A stretch of DNA of 17,418 bases from the NCBI GenBank assembly GCA_002691885.1, contig NZJB01000003.1:17160-34577 (forward strand), given 5' to 3'. Below the pieces are notes generated by a model, which saw only the letters and a list, made by a program, of their open reading frames with translations, was not told the origin of the DNA and did not search any database. Positions 8,655 through 14,701 of this stretch are shown here, piece by piece (the first letter of the stretch is position 1; each line of letters starts with the position of its first letter). The DNA comes from Gammaproteobacteria bacterium (lineage in GTDB: Bacteria > Pseudomonadota > Gammaproteobacteria > Pseudomonadales > Pseudohongiellaceae). The position numbers were made by a program, and so were the translations under genes.

Positions 8655-8900
8655 TCAACGAGCATTTGTTAAAAAATCAATAATGTAAGGTTTTTTATAA
8701 GGTTTTGTAGAATAAAATTTATGTTTTGCACTGTGCTCAAAAAAGAAAACACTTGAATGATTATGCCATTCACATTGATAAATTAGATCATGGTGAACCA
8801 ATGGAGCTAGAATTTCTCTTGCTTTGTTACAATCCTCAAAAGAACTAAACTCTAAAAGAGCAAATAATAAAACTTTGGTTCCTGTAGCTACACTAGTCAT
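8655..8900 (-). CDS. Small protein of unknown function, last gene of leftward operon
   Basis: An 81-residue product starting MTSVATGTKVLLFALLEF. The ATG at 8900-8898 is chosen because it overlaps the end of the primase-helicase gene by eight bases (ATGACTAG), typical of translational coupling; the frame extends 11 codons further upstream but inside that gene. The N-terminal third is hydrophobic (VLLFALLEF), too short and acidic-ended for a clear membrane helix. The middle (SSFEDCNKAREILAPLV) looks helical, and the later part is aromatic and His-rich (CEWHNHSSVFFFEHSAKHK). That layout resembles a small alpha/beta fold, but I do not recognise the family. Being in the replication operon suggests a role in DNA metabolism (inference). 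Confidence 0.55.
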   Translation of the reverse strand: MTSVATGTKVLLFALLEFSSFEDCNKAREILAPLVHHDLIYQCEWHNHSSVFFFEHSAKHKFYSTKPYKKPYIIDFLTNAR

Positions 8901-10794
8901 GCGCCACCAATTTATTATCACCAGATACAACAATTTTTACATTTCGGCTTTGTCTACTATCAAACTCCTCATCAACTCTAAGAACATCTGTTTCTACCCA
9001 TTTCTTAATAATTTGAATAACTTTGTTTTTGTCAGATTTTTTAGAAATATCTAAATCTAATACATCTCCTACAACTATGCCTGCCCATTGGTTAGAAAGT
9101 GAATGAAAACGTAGTTTAGGGTCGGAATTTTCTATCTTAGATTGGCAAATCTTAGCTTGATCTTTGGTTACACCATCAAAGACATCTGGCCATTCCCACG
9201 GTTGGCAAATAGCAACACTATCACCATTAGCTAATTCAACTGGTAGCTTTTCAAACCAAGTTTGCTTTTCGAGGGGTCTAAGATTAGCTTTTCCATCATT
9301 AACACTAAAATAATTTGTATGGTCTAAGTCTAATTTTAAGCCAGTTTCCTTATCCATTGGAGATAAACTCTTGGCACTTCTAACTGCAGCCACAAGAGAT
9401 GACCCGCCTCTAGCATCCTCAACATTACTTTCCCTACCATTTAACTTCCGAGTATGGTGGATTATCTCAATGGCTAAATTACATCTATCTGCCAATTGAC
9501 TGAGTTTTTTTCCTAAATCTTTAAATAGCTCGTTGGATTCAGATGACCCACTAAACATATTTGCTAATGGGTCTAAGATTAAAACATCAATCTCATTTTC
9601 TAAACAAAAGCTTTCAATAGTGTCAAAAGCATCTTCTTTAATAATTCCTTCAATTCCCTCTGCCAAAACTAAATCAACATCTCTTCCACTTGACAAAAAT
9701 AATTGATTTTGAATTTGCTCTTGCTCAATTTTAAAATGTTGAAGAATAGCTAATGTTCTTCTTTGAAGTTCATCTATTGGGTCTTCCGAATTATAATAAA
9801 TTACTTTTAATTTTTTCTCTGGTGTGACCCCTAAAAATCCTTTTCCAGATGCACAAGCTATTGCTTGAGATAGAGCTAAAGTAGATTTTCCAACTCCCCC
9901 AGGTGATACAGTTAAACTACAATATCCTCTACAAAAGTTGCCATATATGAAATCTCTTCTAGGTAAAAGAAATGGGTCAATAACTTCCCAAGTTTTGAAG
10001 GGTTGAGGTTTTTCAACATTTCCTACTAATGATGTTTGAAAAGCTAACTTTTGTAAGCTCTCAACACTTCCACCATTTTGAAAATAATCATAAACATCTT
10101 GTTTTGCTTCAACGGGCAATTCAACAATTTTTATAGATTTAGCTATGTCTTTTAGTTCACTAGCTACAAATAAACCATGTTTCTTACCAACTTCATCTAA
10201 GTCTGGTAAAATTATGACTTCTCTACTCTGAAAATGCTCGTTGAGTGATGGTTTCCAATTATTAGCCCCACCACTATTACAAGTGGTCAAAAGACCTTTC
10301 TCCATCAAGAAATCAGCATCTTTCTCACCTTCAACTATATAGATTGGTTCATCTATTCTTGAGAGAATTTCGGGGAGATTGTAAGGAAGTGGGGTAACTC
10401 CATTAAGACCATTCACATATTTTTTAATAAAAGGATCAAATTTTCTTTGTCTAAAGGTCTTTGGATGATACCTAATGACTTCATAGCTTTCATTGTTTTC
10501 TGCGTCTTTGTAGGTATATCGAGCCACAACTGATATTTGGCTTTTTGCCATTTGAGGGATTTCTTGTTGAATTCCCATCTCTTTTAAAAATATTTTTGGG
10601 TCATGGTTCTCATGTTTGATCAGATCAACCATCCCACCACCAACTCCAGTTTCATGATTAAAGAAGGTAGCTTTTTGCAGATCAACACTCATTGAACCAA
10701 AATTTCCCCAACGAAGCTCTGTTTCTTTGCTTAATTTGGGATTGGGTTCACCAAGTAGTTTTATGGCTATGTCTTTTGCGTAGGGTTCAAACAT
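8893..10794 (-). CDS. Phage primase-helicase (Toprim plus RecA-like ATPase)
   Basis: A 633-residue protein taken from the ATG at 10794; the frame extends to a TTG at 10824, but that would run through a terminator-like hairpin. Residues about 10-60 (LLGEPNPKLSKETELRWG, then NHETGVGGGMVDLI) match the N-terminal region of phage/plasmid primase-helicases. A Toprim domain follows, with EGEKDAD (155-161) and DLDEVG (198-203), the acidic metal-binding residues used in primer synthesis. The RecA-like ATPase has Walker A SPGGVGKST (297-305), Walker B VLILDP (about 404-409) and IIHHTRK (444-450). A C-terminal winged-helix-like region ends the protein. It would unwind DNA and prime synthesis at the phage fork. 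No zinc ribbon is evident. The fold assignment is secure; primase activity is inferred from the Toprim motifs. Confidence 0.85.
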   Translation of the reverse strand: MFEPYAKDIAIKLLGEPNPKLSKETELRWGNFGSMSVDLQKATFFNHETGVGGGMVDLIKHENHDPKIFLKEMGIQQEIPQMAKSQISVVARYTYKDAENNESYEVIRYHPKTFRQRKFDPFIKKYVNGLNGVTPLPYNLPEILSRIDEPIYIVEGEKDADFLMEKGLLTTCNSGGANNWKPSLNEHFQSREVIILPDLDEVGKKHGLFVASELKDIAKSIKIVELPVEAKQDVYDYFQNGGSVESLQKLAFQTSLVGNVEKPQPFKTWEVIDPFLLPRRDFIYGNFCRGYCSLTVSPGGVGKSTLALSQAIACASGKGFLGVTPEKKLKVIYYNSEDPIDELQRRTLAILQHFKIEQEQIQNQLFLSSGRDVDLVLAEGIEGIIKEDAFDTIESFCLENEIDVLILDPLANMFSGSSESNELFKDLGKKLSQLADRCNLAIEIIHHTRKLNGRESNVEDARGGSSLVAAVRSAKSLSPMDKETGLKLDLDHTNYFSVNDGKANLRPLEKQTWFEKLPVELANGDSVAICQPWEWPDVFDGVTKDQAKICQSKIENSDPKLRFHSLSNQWAGIVVGDVLDLDISKKSDKNKVIQIIKKWVETDVLRVDEEFDSRQSRNVKIVVSGDNKLVAHD

Positions 10795-10822
10795 GGAAAA
10801 AGAGGGGTGATTTCTCACCCCC
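10795..10822 (-). terminator. Intrinsic-terminator-like hairpin abutting the primase-helicase ATG
   Basis: On the - strand a perfect 7-bp stem GGGGTGA/TCACCCC closes a GAAA (GNRA) tetraloop and is followed by TCTTTTTCC and then the ATG at 10794. This is a good rho-independent terminator shape, but it lies inside the operon, between the ssDNA-binding-like gene and the primase-helicase. It could act as an attenuator, an RNA processing site, or a translational block, since the only G-rich ribosome-binding-like sequence (GGGGGUG) is inside the stem. Confidence 0.6.
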
Positions 10823-10840
10823 AAGTTTACAGGCTAGCCG

Positions 10841-11440
10841 TCAAAACAAGTTATCAATGTCATCATCCACAATATCTTTGGATGCTTGACTTTCTTCCAT
10901 GTCTTGTCTTTGCTCGGCTTCTTCATCAATTTGGGGTTTAGAAGGAGCATTAGCCCATCCTAAAAAATCAAATTGAGGAATTCTTGTTTTACCAACTCCA
11001 CCATCATTAATTTTAGAGCCAGTGTATTTTGCTTGAATGACTTTCCCATCATTTTTTGAAAAAGCATCTTTATCAGCTCTTGTAATGCTACTTAATAGGT
11101 CTTGTAGACCCATAAAAGCACCAACACTATTAGATTGCCATTGTTTCCAATTTTCATTCATTTGGTCATCAACTTTGACTTTAGGCATAACCATGACTTG
11201 AAAACCTCTTTTGTGATCTTCACTTGGTCTTTCACCTCGTCTACCAACTTTTTCATCCCAAAGACAATCTGGTGCCATTCCTTGTGCTATTTTCATCCAA
11301 CCAGTTTTTATAGATGATGGATCAACAAGAATGCCTTTACCATTCATGTCAATTTCTTCACCATCCATGAGCCACCCATTAGCTGATGGTTTGAATGAAA
11401 TCCATTCTGTTTTTTCACCACTACCGAAACCTAAATCCAT
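10841..11440 (-). CDS. Putative ssDNA-binding protein
   Basis: A 199-residue protein with a clear ribosome binding site (AAGGAGA before the ATG), starting immediately after the stop of the nuclease gene. The last residues, KDIVDDDIDNLF, form an acidic tail ending in a bulky hydrophobic residue, the hallmark of ssDNA-binding proteins (DDDIPF in E. coli SSB; acidic tail in T7 gp2.5) that recruits replication partners. The body has alternating beta strands and aromatic residues (WISFKP, GWMKIAQG, PQFDFLGWANAP) compatible with an OB fold. Neighbours are a resolvase-like nuclease and the primase-helicase, which fits. No enzyme motif is seen. I cannot name the family, so the call rests on the tail, composition and context. 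Confidence 0.5.
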   Translation of the reverse strand: MDLGFGSGEKTEWISFKPSANGWLMDGEEIDMNGKGILVDPSSIKTGWMKIAQGMAPDCLWDEKVGRRGERPSEDHKRGFQVMVMPKVKVDDQMNENWKQWQSNSVGAFMGLQDLLSSITRADKDAFSKNDGKVIQAKYTGSKINDGGVGKTRIPQFDFLGWANAPSKPQIDEEAEQRQDMEESQASKDIVDDDIDNLF

Positions 11441-11782
11441 TTATTTCTCCTTCTTTTTTGTCCAACTATCGCTAGTCACAAGTTTTAAAAATTGAGTTTC
11501 TTTCAAAACATAAAGCCGTTCTTTTCTATCTGCATGAACTATAAGAAGGTCTGCATCATCTTGCTCAAACCAATTGTAAAGTGACATAAAACCAGTTCCT
11601 GATTTGCGTCTTTTACATTCGACTTTTAAACCATTCAAATTAACATCAGACGCAAGAGATTTTGAGTAATGTTTAAATGCACCAGAACCCAAAATTCTCT
11701 TACATTTGATGCCTAGCTCAGTCCAAAATTTGACTACATTTGCCTCTAGTACATAACCTTTTCTTTTAGCACTACTAGTCAA
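11441..11782 (-). CDS. PD-(D/E)XK nuclease, Holliday-junction-resolvase-like
   Basis: A 113-residue protein with the pattern of small archaeal-type/phage resolvases: an N-terminal helix with Glu13 (KGYVLEANVVKFW), a turn with GSG (32-34), then SDVNLNGLKVECKRRK holding Asp46 and the ExK pair Glu55/Lys57. These residues would bind metal and cut branched DNA. The frame has no ATG; it starts at TTG (11782), which overlaps the stop of the upstream gene by eight bases (TTGACTAG) and has GGGAAG about seven bases before it. Length suits the Hjc/VRR-NUC-like size class. The role would be resolving replication or recombination junctions before packaging. Fold moderately sure; exact substrate not. Confidence 0.65.
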   Translation of the reverse strand: MTSSAKRKGYVLEANVVKFWTELGIKCKRILGSGAFKHYSKSLASDVNLNGLKVECKRRKSGTGFMSLYNWFEQDDADLLIVHADRKERLYVLKETQFLKLVTSDSWTKKKEK

Positions 11783-11969
11783 TTTTTAACTTCCCTATGC
11801 CATTTTTCTTTAACTGCTCAACCCCATCTCTCAAAATAATCTCAGCTAGCTTGCTAATACTTAGATCATACCTTTTTGACATTATCTTTAGTTGACTAGC
11901 TACTGATTTATTTAGATAAATTAGTTGTTGTTTTTTCTTTAGTTCCATAACAAATTTCTTTGATAGCAT
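11775..11969 (-). CDS. Ribbon-helix-helix DNA-binding protein (Arc/CopG type)
   Basis: A 64-residue protein, first gene of the leftward operon. The segment KKQQLIYLNKSVASQLKIMSKRYDLSISKLAEIILRDGVEQL (in part) has the family order: a short strand with alternating residues (QQLIYL), helix 1 (SVASQLKIMSKRY), a turn with SISK, and helix 2 (LAEIILRDGVEQL). Such proteins dimerise and insert the strand into the major groove, usually repressing promoters. The start could be the ATG at 11969 (64 aa) or 11948 (57 aa); neither has a strong ribosome binding site, and the second keeps the whole domain. Its position next to the inverted repeat at 12043-12086 makes it a candidate regulator of both divergent operons (inference). 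Confidence 0.7.
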   Translation of the reverse strand: MLSKKFVMELKKKQQLIYLNKSVASQLKIMSKRYDLSISKLAEIILRDGVEQLKKNGIGKLKID

Positions 11970-12042
11970 TATGATTTTGTAACAATATTGATAAACTATT
12001 TGCTTAAAAATCTCAATTTCAACGATTTTTCAACATTATTTT

Positions 12043-12086
12043 AACATTTATTTATATGTGACCCTTTACATTAGTAAATAAATGTT
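12043..12086. repeat. Perfect 12-bp inverted repeat, candidate operator
   Basis: AACATTTATTTA (12043-12054) and TAAATAAATGTT (12075-12086) are exact reverse complements separated by 20 bp. The half-site centres are 32 bp apart, about three helical turns, so two bound dimers would face the same side. The left arm overlaps the -10 of the leftward promoter; the right arm fills the -35/-10 spacer of the rightward one. Confidence 0.75.
12051..12078 (-). promoter_or_regulatory. Predicted leftward sigma70-type promoter for the replication operon
   Basis: Reading the - strand, TTTACT (12078-12073) and TATAAA (12056-12051) are separated by 16 bp. Transcription would start near 12044, leaving a leader of roughly 75-95 nt before the ribbon-helix-helix gene. 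It overlaps the rightward promoter. Predicted from sequence only; AT-richness makes chance matches possible. Confidence 0.45.
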
Positions 12087-12092
12087 TATACT
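12065..12092 (+). promoter_or_regulatory. Predicted rightward sigma70-type promoter for the early operon
   Basis: TTTACA (12065-12070) and TATACT (12087-12092) are separated by 16 bp. Transcription would start near 12099, about 28 nt before the ATG at 12127 with its GGAG site. This excludes the ATG at 12082, which lies inside the promoter, as the gene start. Confidence 0.55.
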
Positions 12093-12126
12093 GTGTTACA
12101 TTGATGTTGAAACAATGGAGAAACTT

Positions 12127-12492
12127 ATGATTAAATTTTTAGAAAAAGCATTAGTACAAAAGCAACATGAAAATGTAGCATTAAAAGAAGAGCTTAATGT
12201 TCTCAAAGATGAGATGAAAAATAAGCATTGTCTTTTTACAAAAGTAGAAATTCATGTGGGTAAGGGTTTTACCCAAACTCAAATAGCTCTTAGACCAGAC
12301 AACAATATAGCTCAAACTTTAACTTTGTTGGCTACTTACACTAAAGATCAACATGAGGCTAAGTGTGAAAGTACAGAGCCAGATTTTAGTGACAATAATC
12401 TAAGAGTTTTACCACTATTCCAAAAATTCATTGTTGAAGATTTGTGTGATCAACTTGGTTACCAACTTCATATTCATGAGGGAGATGTATAA
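12127..12492 (+). CDS. Small protein of unknown function, first gene of rightward operon
   Basis: A 121-residue protein. The ATG at 12127 is chosen because GGAG lies six bases before it and because the upstream ATGs at 12082 and 12115 fall in or directly behind the promoter. Residues about 1-40 form a charged helix with coiled-coil character (LEKALVQKQHENVALKEELNVL in part). A middle region follows with strands (FTKVEIHVGKGFTQTQIAL) and then an acidic stretch with two acidic pairs and an aromatic-rich C-terminus (QLGYQLHIHEGDV). No known motif is seen. The stop TAA shares a base with the next ATG. As the first product of a phage operon transcribed early, a host take-over or counter-defence role is possible but unsupported. 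Confidence 0.6.
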   Translation: MIKFLEKALVQKQHENVALKEELNVLKDEMKNKHCLFTKVEIHVGKGFTQTQIALRPDNNIAQTLTLLATYTKDQHEAKCESTEPDFSDNNLRVLPLFQKFIVEDLCDQLGYQLHIHEGDV

Positions 12493-12686
12493 TGAAAAAG
12501 GGTTTAGACGCAAATATTAGAATAGCTCCTACAACGAACATGACGAAAGATGATTTCTTTCAGCATCATGCACCAGACTTTAATTTTGAAAAAAATGCTG
12601 ATGAATTAATTAAATTAGCTTTGGAAAGAAAAATCATCTTTGTCAATAAAAATGGTCTTTATGACTATGTTGAGGGGGGTGTGTAA
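12492..12686 (+). CDS. Small protein of unknown function
   Basis: A 64-residue protein beginning at a TAATG overlap with the gene before, with GAGGGAG upstream. The sequence has a short N-terminal basic/hydrophobic stretch, then DDFFQHHAPDFNFEKNADELIKLALERKI (in part), which could be a helix-turn-helix-like pair, and a final strand pair IIFVNKNGLYDYV resembling a small winged-helix 'wing'. A role as a tiny DNA-binding protein is therefore possible, but there is no family match. It also ends in a TAATG overlap with the next gene, so the three are probably made together. Confidence 0.55.
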   Translation: MKKGLDANIRIAPTTNMTKDDFFQHHAPDFNFEKNADELIKLALERKIIFVNKNGLYDYVEGGV

Positions 12687-12952
12687 TGGAAAATAACTTA
12701 GAAAGAAATTTAAACTACCAAATTAACGATTTGGAAATAAAAGTTGAGAAATTGCAAATGGCTCTGTTTGACGCAAAAAAGCACATTCTCTACCAAGCTA
12801 ATTATGACAGTTATTTACTCATGAATGATATTCATGAGCCTACTGTTGGGCAAATATTTTTTGCAGATAAATTTGCAACCAAAAGAATTAAGTGTGCTGA
12901 AAGTCAAACAGAAATTTGGAATGAAATTAAAAAAGTAACAGGAGAAAAATAA
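12686..12952 (+). CDS. Small coiled-coil protein of unknown function
   Basis: An 88-residue protein starting at a TAATG overlap with GAGGGGGGT upstream. Residues 1-40 form a strong coiled-coil-like helix (LNYQINDLEIKVEKLQMAL in part). The rest includes YDSYLLMNDIHEPTVG and FFADKFATKRIKCAES, mixed helical, with no catalytic motif. It overlaps the DUF2786 gene by one base at the far end. A partner or scaffold role for the neighbouring proteins is conceivable, but I do not recognise the family. Confidence 0.55.
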   Translation: MENNLERNLNYQINDLEIKVEKLQMALFDAKKHILYQANYDSYLLMNDIHEPTVGQIFFADKFATKRIKCAESQTEIWNEIKKVTGEK

Positions 12953-13701
12953 TGGATAAGAAAGAAATTTTAAAAAAGATGAAAGCTTTAACCTCAAAAA
13001 CAGTTGATCAAGGTGCAACGGAAGCAGAGGCAATGGCTGCAGCTCAATTGCTTAAAACTCTTCAAGATAAGTACCAAGTTACATTAACTGAACTTGATGT
13101 AACCGAAGCTGAATATGTTGAGAAAGTTTTAAAATGTGGTCAAACAGACTACTTAAAATCACCATTACATCCAGTAAGTCATTGTTGGTATGATATTCAA
13201 AACTTTTGTCAGATTAAGACAGTTTTTAGTGGCAATAGAGTTTGTCTTTTTGGTGAGCCTCACAATGTAGAAAATGCTTTATATTTGTATTCATTGATAA
13301 GGAATTCAATGGAAATTGAGTTTAATCGTTATATGCTTACAAGCGAGTATCAGTATGAAAAAGCTTTTGTAAGTGCAAATAGTATTAGAGCTACATTTCT
13401 TAATTCTATGGCTAAGAGAATTGGAATTAGATTACATTCAATGCATCTTGCAAGCAAAAATGAGGCTTTAAATAATACTCCTAAAGCATCTGATGGAACA
13501 AGCTTAGTTGTAGTAGCTAATAGAGAGCTACAAAAAAATCATAAGATACGTTACCCAAGATTAAGAAGAGGCTCAAGAAGTATGACTATTAATTCTGGTA
13601 GCGCAAAAGAGGCTGGTAGAAGTGCAGGGGATAGAACATCCTTAAATAAGGGTGTTGGTAGTAGCTCCAATGGTTCAACATTAGCACTAGGTAGGGGGTG
13701 A
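12952..13701 (+). CDS. DUF2786-domain protein
   Basis: A 249-residue protein with GGAG before the ATG and a TAATG overlap with the previous gene. The first 45 residues, including KKMKALTSKTVDQGATEAEA and AAAQLLKTLQDKYQV, match the DUF2786 signature (a helical pair with a GATxxEAxxA core) seen in many phages and actinobacteria. The second part (about 60-190) resembles the domain that often follows it, with HCWYDIQNFC, LFGEPHNVENALYLYSLI and a long helix up to about residue 165. The C-terminus is Ser/Gly/Arg-rich and probably flexible, able to contact nucleic acid. The molecular function of DUF2786 is not established. Its stop codon lies inside the 5' arm of an unusual hairpin. Confidence 0.75.
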   Translation: MDKKEILKKMKALTSKTVDQGATEAEAMAAAQLLKTLQDKYQVTLTELDVTEAEYVEKVLKCGQTDYLKSPLHPVSHCWYDIQNFCQIKTVFSGNRVCLFGEPHNVENALYLYSLIRNSMEIEFNRYMLTSEYQYEKAFVSANSIRATFLNSMAKRIGIRLHSMHLASKNEALNNTPKASDGTSLVVVANRELQKNHKIRYPRLRRGSRSMTINSGSAKEAGRSAGDRTSLNKGVGSSSNGSTLALGRG

Positions 13702-13743
13702 TATCTTTTTGGGGGGATTGATAGACCCCCAATGAAATATCAC
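13698..13743 (+). other. Long imperfect hairpin spanning the end of the DUF2786 gene
   Basis: GTGATAT (13698-13704) pairs with ATATCAC (13737-13743); after a 4x4 internal loop, TTGGGGG (13709-13715) pairs with CCCCCAA (13726-13732) around a 10-nt loop. The arm includes the TGA stop of the DUF2786 gene and ends 19 bp before the next ATG. No U-run follows, so it is not a standard terminator; it may mark RNA processing, stability or translational control. Confidence 0.55.
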
Positions 13744-13761
13744 AACCAATGGAGAATAAAA

Positions 13762-13959
13762 ATGACCAATAAAATTTATTACAACATTGTAGAAGATGGG
13801 ATGGGTTACAGACTTCCAGATGGAAAAATGGAAGGCACAATTGATGAAATTGAATATAGTCCGATCACTTATGACATTGAATTATCCAATGTAACTTTAT
13901 TTCAAAAAAATGAAATTTTAAATTTTATTAAACAACTTAATGATAAAAACTACCGTTAG
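13762..13959 (+). CDS. Small protein of unknown function
   Basis: A 65-residue protein. The ATG at 13762 follows GGAG at seven bases; the longer frame from 13732 starts inside the hairpin and is rejected. The sequence is mainly beta and acidic (KIYYNIVEDGMGYRLPDG, DEIEYSPITYDIEL) with a C-terminal helix (KNEILNFIKQLNDKNY). This layout could be a small antiparallel fold such as a ubiquitin-like or anti-restriction-type acidic mimic, but there is no motif to support either. It lies alone between the hairpin and the recombinase-like gene and ends in TAG. Confidence 0.55.
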   Translation: MTNKIYYNIVEDGMGYRLPDGKMEGTIDEIEYSPITYDIELSNVTLFQKNEILNFIKQLNDKNYR

Positions 13960-13969
13960 GTATATTTAG

Positions 13970-14701
13970 ATGTATAATATGAAAGACTTGAAATCTCCTT
14001 ATTTTCAGCTAACATTTTCTAGGGAGAAAACGGTGGTTAAGCATTATGGAAGAAAAGTCGTTTATCTTTTGAAGGATGATGAACGAGCTAAAGATAGTAT
14101 TCTTTTTCATCTCAATGGTGGTGATTGGTCAATCATTGAGGAAGTAACCGAAACAAATCGTAGAACTTGGGATGGGTTAAAAGAGGCTCTTTCCATAGCT
14201 AAATCAAATTTTGCTGATTTGATCATGAATGACTTTGTAATTGTGAGTGGTAATTTTAAAGCCATTACCATGATGTTAGAAAGTCAGGTTAAAATTATTG
14301 GTGTTGATTTAAAACCCAATTTTAGTCCAGCCACAAATCAAACTTTTCTTAGGGGCATGAGAATGATTGCAGAGCAAAAGTTATTAGAGCAATCAAATCG
14401 CATCAAGAGAGGTCAAAAGAGAGCCGTAGAAAAGGGGGTGAAGATTGGTAATACAAAACGTACCAAAAAATTAACTAAGGCTCATGAGGCTAATGTAAGA
14501 CGTTGGGCGGAGTTTCGTAAAGAAGTCTGGCCAATTATTGAGAAAATTAAATTGGAATTTCCAAATGTTACTGAATTTGGGATATGCCAAGAATTAGAAA
14601 TGAGGGGAATTCTTACCTTTAAGGGAAAGACAAGATGGTTTCCTCAAGTATTAAGAAGAATTATTAACCAAAATCTAGGAGAAAAAGATGAATTTAAATG
14701 A
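13970..14701 (+). CDS. Serine-recombinase-like protein lacking catalytic residues
   Basis: A 243-residue protein, 10 bases after the previous stop. The body follows serine recombinases (resolvase/invertase family): residues about 19-75 align with the catalytic-domain start up to GDWSIIEEVTETNRRTWDGLKEAL; residues about 115-155 match the long E-helix and hinge (FLRGMRMIAEQKLLEQSNRIKRG, in part, then AVEKGVKIGN); residues 165-230 match the recombinase DNA-binding region, ending RGILTFKGKTRWFPQVLRRII. The active-site Y-x-R-V-S-T motif is replaced by VVYLLKDDERA, and the (D/K)RLxR segment by MNDFVIVSGNF, so the nucleophilic Ser and key Arg are absent. It is probably a DNA-binding regulator or structural protein, not an active recombinase. 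The start may also be the ATG at 13979. Confidence 0.6.
   Translation: MYNMKDLKSPYFQLTFSREKTVVKHYGRKVVYLLKDDERAKDSILFHLNGGDWSIIEEVTETNRRTWDGLKEALSIAKSNFADLIMNDFVIVSGNFKAITMMLESQVKIIGVDLKPNFSPATNQTFLRGMRMIAEQKLLEQSNRIKRGQKRAVEKGVKIGNTKRTKKLTKAHEANVRRWAEFRKEVWPIIEKIKLEFPNVTEFGICQELEMRGILTFKGKTRWFPQVLRRIINQNLGEKDEFK

Noticed and set aside
10692..10889. A 65-codon + strand frame across the end of the ssDNA-binding-like and start of the primase-helicase genes.
   Set aside because: It is antisense to both genes and has no ribosome binding site; the terminator hairpin explains the sequence.
13589..13840. An 83-codon frame on the - strand across the hairpin region.
   Set aside because: It overlaps the DUF2786 and the following gene on the other strand and has no recognisable features.
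13973..13978. A perfect TATAAT.
   Set aside because: It lies just inside the recombinase-like coding sequence and has no -35 match 15-19 bp upstream.
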